Positions 8,121 through 16,040 of a DNA stretch of 64,000 nucleotides are shown in pieces. The DNA comes from an uncultured Alphaproteobacteria bacterium. GTDB lineage: Bacteria; Pseudomonadota; Alphaproteobacteria; RF32; CAG-239. Each line of letters starts with the position of its first letter. The first letter of the stretch is position 1. The notes below the pieces were generated by a model. That model did not search any database. It saw nothing but the letters and a program-made list of their open reading frames with translations, and had not been told where the DNA came from. The DNA is taken from contig CAKQLP010000006.1 of the NCBI GenBank assembly GCA_934254675.1, forward strand, positions 25,512-89,511. Reading direction: 5' to 3'. Position numbers and translations under genes: made by a program.

Positions 8121-9242
8121 ATGCGGATGTGGATTATACTTTTTGTTATTTTGATTGTTTCAACGTTTGCCGGATTGGTTTATTTAACCAATCGGATTGC
8201 AAAATTTGATTTTATGTTAAAATTGTCTCATGGCAATGTCAAATTACTTTACTTTTTTAGTTTGATACTGGTTCTTGCGATTTTCGGCGTGCTTTGTCTG
8301 GGATTAAATTTGATGAACGCGGTTATCGTTTTGCTTCATTTAATGGTGTTTTGGCTTCTTTGTGATTTTGTTTTTGGCATTGCGGAACATTACAATACTC
8401 AGAGTTTTTCGCATTATTACGCTGGATACGCCGCAGTGTTTTTAACTTTAACGGCGTTGGGCTTTGGCTGGTTTTTAGACCACCATGTGTGGACAACTTA
8501 TTATAATATTGAAACAGATAAAACGTCGCGGCCGTTGCGCATTGTTCAATTTGCGGATTCTCACATTGGTGCCACGTTTGACGGCGATGGTTTTGTAAAA
8601 TATGTGGAACAGATGCAAAAATTGAATCCCGATGTTGTGGTGATTGTGGGAGATTTTGTTGACGACGATACAAAACTTGCGGATATGCAAAAGGCCACCA
8701 AAGCTCTTGGACAACTAAAAACAACTTATGGTGTTTATTTTGCTTTTGGTAATCATGATAAAGGCTATCATAGCCCGGAATATCGAGGATATTCAGGCAA
8801 CGAATTGGTCGCGGAATTGCAGAAAAACGGCGTGACGGTTTTGCAAGATGAGGCGGTGTTGCTTGCTGATGATTATTATATTTTAGGACGTAAAGATTCC
8901 TCGGAATTTATGCGCGGCGGAAAGCGTGAAAATATGAATACCTTGGTCAAAGATTTGGATAAAAACAAATATGTTATTGTTTTGGATCATCAGCCAAATG
9001 ATTATAAAAATCAAGTTGCCGCCGAGGTTGATTTGGTGCTGTCCGGTCACACGCATGGTGGTCAGCTTTGGCCTTTGAACAAAGCCGGCGAGTGGATTGG
9101 TGCCAACGATAAAACCTATGGCTATGAACGTCGGAATGTAACGGATTTTATCGTGACTTCGGGTATTTCAGATTGGGCGATAAAGTTTAAGACCGGAACA
9201 AAATCTGAAATTGTGGTGATTGATATAAAAAACCGCTCGTAA
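8121..9242 (+). CDS. Membrane-anchored metallophosphoesterase (YaeI-like)
   Basis: A 373-residue protein with about four N-terminal membrane helices (roughly 3-23, 39-59, 63-86, 100-121) and then a calcineurin-like phosphoesterase domain. The metal-binding blocks occur in order: RIVQFADSHIG, VVIVGDFVDDD, FAFGNHDKG, VIVLDHQPND and LVLSGHTHGGQLWPL. The YaeI branch acts on lipid-linked or membrane-near phosphoesters; the exact substrate is unknown. The ribosome site is AAAGGAAGAAATGTAAA. It is driven by the MerR-type promoter, so it is probably part of a stress regulon with the flavoprotein gene. A terminator hairpin overlaps its stop codon. Confidence 0.87.
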   Translation: MRMWIILFVILIVSTFAGLVYLTNRIAKFDFMLKLSHGNVKLLYFFSLILVLAIFGVLCLGLNLMNAVIVLLHLMVFWLLCDFVFGIAEHYNTQSFSHYYAGYAAVFLTLTALGFGWFLDHHVWTTYYNIETDKTSRPLRIVQFADSHIGATFDGDGFVKYVEQMQKLNPDVVVIVGDFVDDDTKLADMQKATKALGQLKTTYGVYFAFGNHDKGYHSPEYRGYSGNELVAELQKNGVTVLQDEAVLLADDYYILGRKDSSEFMRGGKRENMNTLVKDLDKNKYVIVLDHQPNDYKNQVAAEVDLVLSGHTHGGQLWPLNKAGEWIGANDKTYGYERRNVTDFIVTSGISDWAIKFKTGTKSEIVVIDIKNRS

Positions 9243-9255
9243 TGAGCGGTTTTTT
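9231..9255 (+). terminator. Rho-independent terminator overlapping stop codon
   Basis: AACCGCTC / GAGCGGTT with loop GTAAT, followed by a T run. The stop codon lies in the loop. Confidence 0.85.
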
Positions 9256-9268
9256 ATAGGGCTGGTAT

Positions 9269-10360
9269 TTATTTAGTGAATTTGATGCTAAAACCAGGAG
9301 CGTATGAACTGTATGGTTCTCCGCAAGCGTCTAAAACTTTGGCGGGTGATAAAGGCAAATAAGGCGCGTTGGCGTAATATCCTTTAGCGCTGTGGCCTAC
9401 TATTCCTTCTGTGCCATTTTTAACAAGAAAATTATAGGAATCATTCATAAATGCAGAAATTTCTCCGACTAAAACACCAACCAATCCGGTTGAGGAACTT
9501 CCCCAATTGGTGGTGGCAAGAGTCATGCATGCTTCTTTGGGCAAACCCGTGAAAGTAATAGAAAAAGATTTGGGATTGTCGTTAACATAACTAATGTCAA
9601 CATTACCGTTAAAAGCATGTGAAATTTCTATTCCTCCATATCTATCTGCGTTGGTTTTTAAGTCGTCAGGAACAACCCCCATTTGCACGGCGGTTGTGTT
9701 AGAGAGGCCGTTAAAATCATCTTGTTGCAGGTATAAAGTTTGAATGTTTGTGGTAATTTCGGCAATTTGCTGGATAGTTTTGTTAATTTTAAATTTTTCC
9801 ATGGCTTTGGAATATCCGGCAATACCACCAACGCTCAACACCCCGATGATAGCCAGAACGCCCAACATTTCAATCATGCTTCGTCCAAGGGAAAACTCGT
9901 TTAGCTGGTGTCTGCTTGAAATTTTCGCGCTCGTGTACTCTTTTTGTACATGTCGCTTAAAAATTCCGGCGCATTCACGCACGCTATCCAAGTTTTCAAG
10001 CAAGGTGTTAGGATTTTTCTCGCAGCTAGAAACCACTTTATCTACACCACTCTCCGCGGTTTCAATACATTCATTTGTCTGTCTGGTCACTACTTGCACT
10101 TTTCTCACTCGTGTACTACTTTGTACACGTCGTTCCAAAAGTGCGGCGCATTCACGCACAACATCCAAACCCTTGATAAGACTCTGTTCTCTGTCATACT
10201 CGGGCTTGACCCGAGTATCCACCATCAAGTCCCCGTCATACTCGGGCGTGACGGACAGTCTGTCCCGAGTATCCAAAGAAGGGTGTTTGGCATGGATTCT
10301 CGGAATAAATCCGAGTATGACGGAGAATGAAGTATTCCGCCCTGACTCAAATTTTTTCAA
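9269..10360 (-). CDS. Type IV prepilin-like protein with repeat-invaded leader (locus 1)
   Basis: The mature part is a pilin. After G159 comes RSMIEMLGVLAIIGVLSVGG, with Glu at +5 and the long hydrophobic assembly helix, then a ~200-residue globular domain with the paired cysteines usual for minor pilins. Before G159 is an unusual ~158-residue leader built largely of in-frame palindromic repeats (9919-9966, 10096-10144, 10194-10321). The only local start in this frame is TTG at 10360, with no ribosome site. A well-placed ATG with good Shine-Dalgarno at 10461 reads into a (CT)7 tract and then out of frame; one extra CT would join it to this frame without a stop. As assembled the gene may therefore be OFF. 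A close paralogue is at 49905-51023. Confidence 0.72.
   Translation of the reverse strand: MKKFESGRNTSFSVILGFIPRIHAKHPSLDTRDRLSVTPEYDGDLMVDTRVKPEYDREQSLIKGLDVVRECAALLERRVQSSTRVRKVQVVTRQTNECIETAESGVDKVVSSCEKNPNTLLENLDSVRECAGIFKRHVQKEYTSAKISSRHQLNEFSLGRSMIEMLGVLAIIGVLSVGGIAGYSKAMEKFKINKTIQQIAEITTNIQTLYLQQDDFNGLSNTTAVQMGVVPDDLKTNADRYGGIEISHAFNGNVDISYVNDNPKSFSITFTGLPKEACMTLATTNWGSSSTGLVGVLVGEISAFMNDSYNFLVKNGTEGIVGHSAKGYYANAPYLPLSPAKVLDACGEPYSSYAPGFSIKFTK
9919..9966. repeat. Palindromic repeat, GTGTAC family, copy 1
   Basis: A core CGTGTAC...GTACATG (9932-9952) inside longer complementary flanks (GAAATTTT... / ...AAAAATTCC). It lies in frame within the prepilin leader. Related copies are at 10096-10144 and about 50603-50651. 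Confidence 0.7.
10096..10144. repeat. Palindromic repeat, GTGTAC family, copy 2
   Basis: Outer arms GCACTTTT / AAAAGTGC are perfect over 8 bases. The inner arms CGTGTAC / GTACACG (10110-10116, 10123-10129) are perfect over 7. It lies within the coding frame of the locus 1 leader. Confidence 0.75.
10194..10321. repeat. Alphaproteobacterial palindromic repeat cluster (CTTGACCCGAG family), locus 1
   Basis: Three dyads in tandem: CTCGGGCTTGACCCGAG, CTCGGGCGTGACGGACAG with its partner CTGTCCCGAG, and ATTCTCGGAATAAATCCGAG. They translate into the leader of the prepilin without stops (e.g. VILGFIPRIHAK, DTRVKPEYD). Short intergenic palindromes of this form are common in alphaproteobacteria; in-frame copies recall Rickettsia palindromic elements. 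Confidence 0.82.
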
Positions 10361-10475
10361 AAAGTGGCAAAAACCGCGTGTAGAAGCTTTAAAATGCTCT
10401 GAAATCGAATGTTTAGGATTTACAGAGAGAGAGAGAGACCTTTGTTGAGCTTATTTTTCATCTTTCTTTCCTCTT
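10342..10475 (-). repeat. 134-bp duplicated leader of prepilin loci, copy 1
   Basis: Near-identical (131 of 134 by eye) to 51005-51138. It contains the ribosome site (GAGGAAAGAAAG), the ATG at 10461, a 16-codon leader ORF and the CT tract. Both sequence and position relative to the prepilin frame are conserved, so the leader and gene were probably duplicated together. Confidence 0.85.
10424..10438 (-). repeat. (CT)7 simple repeat in prepilin 5' region, locus 1
   Basis: T(CT)7 on the minus strand, starting eight codons after the ATG at 10461. With seven units the frame ends at TAA after 16 codons. Gain of one unit or loss of two puts the ATG in frame with the prepilin. This is the layout of a slipped-strand phase-variation tract. 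Confidence 0.65.
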
Positions 10476-10538
10476 TATATATTAAATAATTTACATTCTT
10501 TACTTTATTCAGGTAAGGTTAATAAATTGATAATATTT

Positions 10539-10928
10539 TTACCATCTTGGATGGTGGTGGTGATGATGATGTGGTCTGAAAACAGCGCTTCCAACAACGG
10601 CTCCGGTGAATCCAGCTAAAAAATTTGTCGCTGCCGAATCGTAATAATAATTACGCGGAATTGGTGTTTCTCTGACCACAACAACCGGTGGAACCGGACG
10701 TGTTACAATAACTTGCTGTGGCGGCAAAGGTGCCGACGTTACATAAACAGGTTGAGAAACAACCGGCTGTGGCGTCGCTGTTTGCGCAGTTTGCACGGAA
10801 ATTGTTTGCTGTGGCGTGTAAATTTGTTGTTTTATGTTGTTATTATCATCCATAATGATAATAGTGTCGGCTTTTGCGTTTGACATAAGCCATGTTGAGA
10901 ATAAAATCAAAAATAAAATTTTACGCAT
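10539..10928 (-). CDS. Secreted His-rich protein of unknown function
   Basis: A 129-residue protein with signal peptide MRKILFLILFSTWLMSNAKA. It has a Pro/Gln/Thr/Val-rich low-complexity middle (residues 40-90), then AATNFLAGFTGAVVGSAVF, a Gly/Ala-rich glycine-zipper-like stretch, and a run of seven histidines before PRW-end. The histidine run could bind nickel, zinc or copper, but no fold is recognised. Its ribosome site is ACGGAGGAATAACAA. A promoter TTGAAA-N16-TATGAT lies upstream on the same strand, with a near-perfect 24-bp palindrome (10988-11011) just before it. Confidence 0.7.
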   Translation of the reverse strand: MRKILFLILFSTWLMSNAKADTIIIMDDNNNIKQQIYTPQQTISVQTAQTATPQPVVSQPVYVTSAPLPPQQVIVTRPVPPVVVVRETPIPRNYYYDSAATNFLAGFTGAVVGSAVFRPHHHHHHHPRW

Positions 10929-10987
10929 TTGTTATTCCTCCGTTTAGAGGATATCATAATTTTTTTTATTATAATTTCAAGATTATA

Positions 10988-11011
10988 AATATACATTCCG
11001 GTATGTATATT
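10988..11011. promoter_or_regulatory. 24-bp palindromic operator candidate
   Basis: Half-sites AATATACATTCC and GGTATGTATATT match at 11 of 12 positions. The site lies just upstream of the -35 (TTGAAA) of the His-rich gene, where an activator or dimeric regulator would bind. It has no T run and so is not a terminator. Confidence 0.5.
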
Positions 11012-11017
11012 GCATTA

Positions 11018-11311
11018 TTAGTCAATAATACTTGCTTCATAGGTGTAAACGATTTCGCTTTCATCCTCATTTTCTGTCGGTTCTATTTCACAAACGAGCA
11101 AAGATGCTTCATCTTGTAAGTTATCAAAGATTTCATCTTCCACACCATCCAGAGAAACGATATCCTCACTATTTCTGGTTAAGGTGATGTTGTGTTCGTC
11201 ATAATTAAGTTTTACAACGGGGTTTTCTGGTGCGGTGTTGCGCGCATAAAGCAAGAGCATTACTTCATTTTCATCGGTTACCATAAAATCAAAAGTATTA
11301 AAATCTGGCAT
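11018..11311 (-). CDS. Small acidic protein of unknown function
   Basis: A 97-residue, strongly acidic protein (MPDFNTFDFMVTDENEVMLL at the N-terminus), predicted beta-rich first half then acidic helices. There is no signal peptide and no recognised motif. It has a good ribosome site (AAGGAAATAAAAA). It is transcribed away from the M50-like gene and toward the His-rich gene, with a palindrome and promoter in between, so the two are probably separately expressed. Confidence 0.6.
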   Translation of the reverse strand: MPDFNTFDFMVTDENEVMLLLYARNTAPENPVVKLNYDEHNITLTRNSEDIVSLDGVEDEIFDNLQDEASLLVCEIEPTENEDESEIVYTYEASIID

Positions 11312-11390
11312 TTTTTATTTCCTTCTGCTATTATTAATTATAAATATTCTAAGAGACTGAAGTTAATATTTATCTAAAATTTGAGGAAAA

Positions 11391-12092
11391 ATGTATAAAT
11401 TAACAGATGGATTTATCAATTTATTAAAATGGCCGGTAGCCGTGTGTTTGCTGTTGTCTGCGCCCGCTCTTATAAACTCATATATGTATTTTGATTTTTT
11501 TCGATTTAAATTTTATATGCTGGGTGCCGGAATTTTATTTTTTATCTTTACCCTTTTTACCGCGGGATACGCAACAAAACAGAATATGCAAATTATTTCA
11601 CATGAATTGACGCATACTTTTTTTGCTTTTTTAACTTTGCATAAAGCTGGGCGAATCCGACTTCATCCGGATGGAAGCGGTGGTTCTATGCAACTAAAGG
11701 GACATGGAAATTGGCTGATTTCATTATCACCCTATTTTTTTCCGTTATTTGCTTTTTTCTATATGCTGATTATGCCTTTTTTGTTGGAGGCGACAAATTC
11801 ACATTGGATGATATATGCAATTCTAGGCTATTTTTTAGCCTATCACTGGCTGGTTGTGCTGACTCAAGCAAATTTACAGCAGACTGATTTAAGTCAAGAG
11901 GGTTTTATTTTTTCGTATATTGTGATTATCAGTGCAAATTTGTTTACAACCGGATGTGTCTTGGCCTTTACAAGCAAGTCATGGCAGGGGATTTTTACAT
12001 TTATACAGCTTATTAATAAACTTAATTTAGAAATGTTTCAAAAATGTTATCATTTAATAATGACGAATTTCCAAAGTTTCTTTGTCGGCTGA
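11391..12092 (+). CDS. M50-like membrane metallopeptidase family protein
   Basis: A 233-residue protein with about five to six membrane helices. The zinc-binding motif HELTH sits at about residues 66-70 (QNMQIISHELTHTFFAFLTL), embedded at a membrane segment as in M50/site-2-protease relatives. The second half has two further helix pairs, but I do not see a clear NPDG motif, so it may belong to the M50B-like (M50 peptidase-like) group rather than a true site-2 protease. Ribosome site GAGGAAAA. Its last 39 bases overlap the opposing LdcA-like gene. A second HExxH membrane protein lies at 16041. Confidence 0.72.
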   Translation: MYKLTDGFINLLKWPVAVCLLLSAPALINSYMYFDFFRFKFYMLGAGILFFIFTLFTAGYATKQNMQIISHELTHTFFAFLTLHKAGRIRLHPDGSGGSMQLKGHGNWLISLSPYFFPLFAFFYMLIMPFLLEATNSHWMIYAILGYFLAYHWLVVLTQANLQQTDLSQEGFIFSYIVIISANLFTTGCVLAFTSKSWQGIFTFIQLINKLNLEMFQKCYHLIMTNFQSFFVG

Positions 12093-12944
12093 AAAATATG
12101 CTTTAGCGCCAAGCGGCAAAACATATCGACTGGTTGTGTGTCCAAAATTGAAATCTTTTACGGCGGGAAATTTTGTTCCGTATAAGAAATCGGCCAGACA
12201 ATCGTCAAGGGTGCCGTCTTCTTCGTCTCCGGTGCAATCCGTGAAATTGCCGAAAATGATTCCCTTTAAGGAGTCAAAATGCGGTTGCTGTTTCAATTGT
12301 TGCAACATTAAATCAATTTTGTGCAAACGTTCATGAATGTCCTCTACCAATAGAATCTTGCCCCGTAAATCAGGAAAGTATGGCGTGCCGGCAAGTTTCA
12401 TCAGCACGCTTAAATTGCTGCAGAGAAAAACGCCTTCGGTCGAGCCGGTACGCAAGGTTTTGCCTGAAGTAATTGAAAAAGAATTTCCTGACATTAAATC
12501 CAGCAGGCTTTTTTTTACCAAAGGGTCTAGAGAAGCTTCTCTAAAATCGTAAGTCGGTAAAAAACCATTCCAGCTGATAATACCGGATTTTTTGTTTAAA
12601 GCGAGCATCAATGCCGCATTATCACAAAAACCAATAAGCGTTTTTTTGTTTTTTTTAATAAGATTAAAATCAATGTATGGTAAAATTCGAGCTGCGCCGG
12701 CGGCCGCGCGAACACAAAAAACTGCTTTGATTTCCGGATTGGAAAAAGCCCAATGTACATCGTCTGCGCGCTCTTTATCTGTACCGGCCATATAGCGGCG
12801 AATATTGTACAAATGCGGAGCAAATATTGTTTGTAATCCTAAAGACGTTAAAAAATTTATACCCTTTTGAATTTTTTCAATATTGCCGATTTGGGCGGAA
12901 GGCGCGATTAAAGCAATTTTGTCTCCACGTTTTAACTTTTGCAT
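12054..12944 (-). CDS. ldcA: LD-carboxypeptidase family protein (S66) with Cys at the nucleophile position
   Basis: A 296-residue S66-fold protein. Known members cut the terminal D-Ala from murein tetrapeptide during peptidoglycan recycling. Family blocks seen: GDKIALIAPSA, AGTDKERADDVHWAFSNPEI, ILLVEDIHERLHKID (region of the catalytic Glu) and FNFGHTTSRYVLPLG (catalytic His). The nucleophile elbow, usually G-[YF]-S-D, is IGFCDNAAL, so Cys (codon TGT) replaces Ser at residue 107, and the usual RGGYG is RAAAG. It could be a cysteine variant or inactive. It follows the Mpl-like gene after one base, which supports a recycling role. Confidence 0.82.
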   Translation of the reverse strand: MQKLKRGDKIALIAPSAQIGNIEKIQKGINFLTSLGLQTIFAPHLYNIRRYMAGTDKERADDVHWAFSNPEIKAVFCVRAAAGAARILPYIDFNLIKKNKKTLIGFCDNAALMLALNKKSGIISWNGFLPTYDFREASLDPLVKKSLLDLMSGNSFSITSGKTLRTGSTEGVFLCSNLSVLMKLAGTPYFPDLRGKILLVEDIHERLHKIDLMLQQLKQQPHFDSLKGIIFGNFTDCTGDEEDGTLDDCLADFLYGTKFPAVKDFNFGHTTSRYVLPLGAKAYFSADKETLEIRHY

Positions 12945-12945
12945 G

Positions 12946-14307
12946 TTATAACCTTTCTAAAATATTATGGCATAAATCGGTTAATGAATTGTCACGGGCT
13001 CCCATGATGATAATTCTATCTCCGGAACGTGCATTTTTAAGAAGCATTTCCATGGCTTCTTTTTTGTCTTTTACAAAATAAGCATTTTGTTTGCCCTGCT
13101 CATGTGCAAAATTAATCAAATCCGCGGAGGATATATCTTTGGTCACTGTCCCGCCGACAAAGAAAATTTCCGGCATGATTAAAATGTCATCGACATTCAT
13201 GTTTTTTATGAAACTATTGATAATTTCTTTTCCCATAGAGCGCATAGGACCGAATCCGTGCGGCTGAAACATTATAAGCAAACGTCCGTTGTATTGTCTC
13301 AGCGCACTGATGGATGCCTTTATTTTATCAGGATTGTGGGCAAAATCATCAATAACGGTTATATTGTTTTTTTTACCGACAACATCAAGACGGCGTTTTG
13401 TTCCGCAAAAATCTTCCAGTATTTGCGCGGCTTTGAATTTATCCACACCTAAGGCGCTACATGTGGCAATTGCCGCCAATGCGTTTGCCACATTAAACTG
13501 CCCGATAAGTTTTAATGTAAAAGTTTTGCCGTTTAAAATGTATTCTGTTCCATGTGGTAAAGGGGCGATTTTTTCAACATAAAAATCCGCTTGAGGATTT
13601 TTTAACGAAAAAGTTATTTTGTGCGGATGAGTCAAACTACGGCATGATTCATAATCATCATTGACGACTAAAGCGTGTTTTGTTCGCAGACTTAGATTTT
13701 GAAATAAAATAATAAGTTCTTCAATACTTTTGTGGTCGTGAGAAATATTGTTTACCACTGAAATATACGGATTATAAAGGTCAATGCTTCCATTGCTTTC
13801 ATCAGCTTCAACGACGCAAATGTCACCTTTATTATAAATTATGTTGGAAATACCACTGCGATTTTCATAGTTTTTTAGTAATCCGCCATTAATAAGGCAA
13901 GGATTTTTACCTGCTTTGTCTAAGATATAGCCAATCATGGCCGCTGTTGTTGTTTTTCCGGATGTGCCGCCGACGGCTATGCCGTATTTATAGCTGTGGA
14001 ATATTTCACTCAATAATTCCGGTCTGGTTTTTATCAAGATATTTTTTTCTTGGGCGGCTCGGATGTCTGGAATGGAACTTTCAACTGCGGTGGAGGCGCA
14101 AAGGAAGTCTAAATCCGACGTGATGGCAGAACCATCTTGCGGATAAATTTTTATACCAAGTTTTTCTAAAGCTTGTTTATTTTCTAAATCGCGTCCTAAG
14201 TCAAAATTTCGGTCAGAGCCTCGAACTTCGTAGCCGGAAAGCTTTAAAACTTGGGCCAGAGAACTCATTCCGCTTCCGGAAATTCCGCAAAAACTTACTT
14301 TAGTCAT
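12946..14307 (-). CDS. mpl: Mur ligase family protein, probably Mpl-type (MurC-like)
   Basis: A 453-residue ATP-dependent Mur ligase with all three domains: the N-terminal UDP-binding Rossmann part (FCGISGSGMSSLAQVLKLSG), the central ATP-binding domain (AVGGTSGKTTTAAMIGYIL; VVEADESNGSI; VVNNISHDHK), and the C-terminal domain (GTKRRLDVVG; VIDDFAHNPDKIKASI). MurC adds L-Ala to UDP-MurNAc; Mpl adds recycled tripeptide. The C-terminal FQPHGFGPMRSMGKE differs from the usual MurC form, and the neighbour is an LD-carboxypeptidase whose product is the Mpl substrate, so I favour Mpl. MurC itself cannot be excluded. It lies 20 bases after a secreted-protein gene on the same strand. Confidence 0.72.
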   Translation of the reverse strand: MTKVSFCGISGSGMSSLAQVLKLSGYEVRGSDRNFDLGRDLENKQALEKLGIKIYPQDGSAITSDLDFLCASTAVESSIPDIRAAQEKNILIKTRPELLSEIFHSYKYGIAVGGTSGKTTTAAMIGYILDKAGKNPCLINGGLLKNYENRSGISNIIYNKGDICVVEADESNGSIDLYNPYISVVNNISHDHKSIEELIILFQNLSLRTKHALVVNDDYESCRSLTHPHKITFSLKNPQADFYVEKIAPLPHGTEYILNGKTFTLKLIGQFNVANALAAIATCSALGVDKFKAAQILEDFCGTKRRLDVVGKKNNITVIDDFAHNPDKIKASISALRQYNGRLLIMFQPHGFGPMRSMGKEIINSFIKNMNVDDILIMPEIFFVGGTVTKDISSADLINFAHEQGKQNAYFVKDKKEAMEMLLKNARSGDRIIIMGARDNSLTDLCHNILERL

Positions 14308-14327
14308 TTGGTTAGTCCTTATTAATT

Positions 14328-15323
14328 TTATAAATCTTCAATGGTTTTGTTTAAAATTGTTTGTTTTTCGCTTTCCATCAGTGCAAAATCTTTATAGTCA
14401 ATGGAAATATAGCTTTTTCCTGCGCCATCGACAGAAACACCAAGGGTCACACCAATTTTTTCATTTTGAAACGTTGCGTATAAAATAGCTTTTCCTTCTT
14501 GTAATTCTTGCAAAAAATTATCACCACCCAACGGGTTTTGCTTTGTGACTGTTTTAATTGTTTTTTTATCACCTTCTCCTTCTATTAATTTCTCTTCATA
14601 AGAATATGGAGTAAAAAATTCTTGGGCGTTGCCGTATTTTTTGGCTAAGGCCGTGTAATATTTATGATATAAATCCAAAACATGAGAAGCTTTGGCATCA
14701 TCCTCAAGCAATTGACCTTGAGCGTAAATGCACCATAATTTATTTTGCAGACCAAAAATAGCTGTAATTTCCTTAAAAGTATTATTTTGTTGTTTAGGAT
14801 TAAGAACCAAAAAAACATTTTTATAATCTTTTCTTTCTGCGGGTTGCAAATCAAAGCCGAATTCTTTAATTTCTTCAATACTTGCTTGCCAATAAAGTCC
14901 TAAAGGCGCTGGAGAAAATGTTTCTTGCAGTTTTTTGATATTTTGAATTTTTAGTTCTTCAGCCGGCATATCTTCTTCGGCTTTTTTTTCAAGATTCTTT
15001 TGGATTTCTTTGGTCTTTTTTTCTAATTCTTTTAATGTCTTTGCATCATTTTGCCGCAGAGTCAAAATTTGCGGTTTTTGGTTCAGAATAGAGCGGGCTG
15101 AGGTTTTCGCTTTTTTTTCTGTTTCTATGTTTTCAATGTAACTGTCTAAATAATCTGGGGTTTTAGATTGAGTGTCTAAAACGTTTTTTTCTTTTTCAGA
15201 AATAATTTTTTCGGCTTGGTCTGTTTTTTCTGAAGAATCGCTTATATCAAAAAGTTCTATGGTTTGAGCGTTGACGTTGGATGTAAGGAGTGTCAGTAAA
15301 AGAAATGTTAGTATATTTTTCAT
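14328..15323 (-). CDS. Secreted protein of unknown function
   Basis: A 331-residue exported protein with signal peptide MKNILTFLLLTLLTSNVNA. A Lys/Glu-rich, likely coiled stretch (about residues 60-135) leads to a globular domain (about 140-325; note LGLYWQASIEEIKEFGFDLQ, NKLWCIYAQGQLLEDDAKAS, KSYISIDYKDFALM). I do not recognise the family. It leads an apparent three-gene operon with the Mpl-like and LdcA-like genes, so an envelope role is plausible but unproven. Confidence 0.65.
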   Translation of the reverse strand: MKNILTFLLLTLLTSNVNAQTIELFDISDSSEKTDQAEKIISEKEKNVLDTQSKTPDYLDSYIENIETEKKAKTSARSILNQKPQILTLRQNDAKTLKELEKKTKEIQKNLEKKAEEDMPAEELKIQNIKKLQETFSPAPLGLYWQASIEEIKEFGFDLQPAERKDYKNVFLVLNPKQQNNTFKEITAIFGLQNKLWCIYAQGQLLEDDAKASHVLDLYHKYYTALAKKYGNAQEFFTPYSYEEKLIEGEGDKKTIKTVTKQNPLGGDNFLQELQEGKAILYATFQNEKIGVTLGVSVDGAGKSYISIDYKDFALMESEKQTILNKTIEDL

Positions 15324-15434
15324 AATTATCCCTTTGATAACCGTAAAAAAAAATTGAATACCTGTTATATCTGCGCTATTCTAATGCTATAAATGCAAAA
15401 AATTTATTAAACTTAAACAATATTTATTACTAAA

Positions 15435-16028
15435 ATGGAAAAAGACAATATACAAAATTTGTTGCTGGAAACAGGAAGACAAATCGTTCGCGAAAAAGGA
15501 ACGGATGCTTTGACGGTACGGAAATTATCGGAAGCATCAGGATGTTCTGTCGGTGCAATATATAATCAATTTTCAAATATGGATAATTTTATTGTTATTC
15601 AAAATTATATGACGTTGGACGAACTGTCGAATCGTTTGGAAAAAGTCAAAAAAACAGAAGACGCTTTTGTGGATATGAATAATTTTTTACAGGCATTTGT
15701 TGATTATGTTATCGAAAATAAAAATCTATGGTATATGCTTCACAGTTTTCATTTGCGAAACAATAATCATACTTTTTCATATTTTTATTTGCGAAAAGTT
15801 GTCAAAATAACCGGATTGATTAACAAATTACTTATTCAACTTGTTCCCAATATGGAACGACCTGAAAGAATTTTGTCTTCACAGATTTTGTGGTTGTCTT
15901 TATTTGCTTTGAGTTCTTTTTTAACAAAAGATATCCTAGATTCATTTACAAAGGTTAATAAAAAAACAATATGCCAGCTTATGTTTAATACATATATCGC
16001 GGGATTGACGGTATTGGAGAAAAAATAA
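15435..16028 (+). CDS. TetR/AcrR family transcriptional regulator
   Basis: A 197-residue repressor-type protein. The N-terminal helix-turn-helix is clear: GRQIVREKGTDALTVRKLSE, SGCSVGAIYNQFSNMDNFI. The C-terminal helical ligand-binding region is divergent and rich in aromatic residues (ENKNLWYMLHSFHLRNNNHT). A membrane metallopeptidase-like gene starts 12 bases after its stop, so the two form a likely operon and the regulator may control its own expression. No clear ribosome site lies before the ATG, so the transcript may be nearly leaderless. Confidence 0.85.
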   Translation: MEKDNIQNLLLETGRQIVREKGTDALTVRKLSEASGCSVGAIYNQFSNMDNFIVIQNYMTLDELSNRLEKVKKTEDAFVDMNNFLQAFVDYVIENKNLWYMLHSFHLRNNNHTFSYFYLRKVVKITGLINKLLIQLVPNMERPERILSSQILWLSLFALSSFLTKDILDSFTKVNKKTICQLMFNTYIAGLTVLEKK

Positions 16029-16040
16029 AAGGCGTTAGCA

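Noticed and set aside
9744..10448. Long plus-strand frames (234 and 128 codons) opposite prepilin locus 1
   Set aside because: They are antisense shadows. Palindromic repeats read open on both strands, the composition is not protein-like, and there is no ribosome site.
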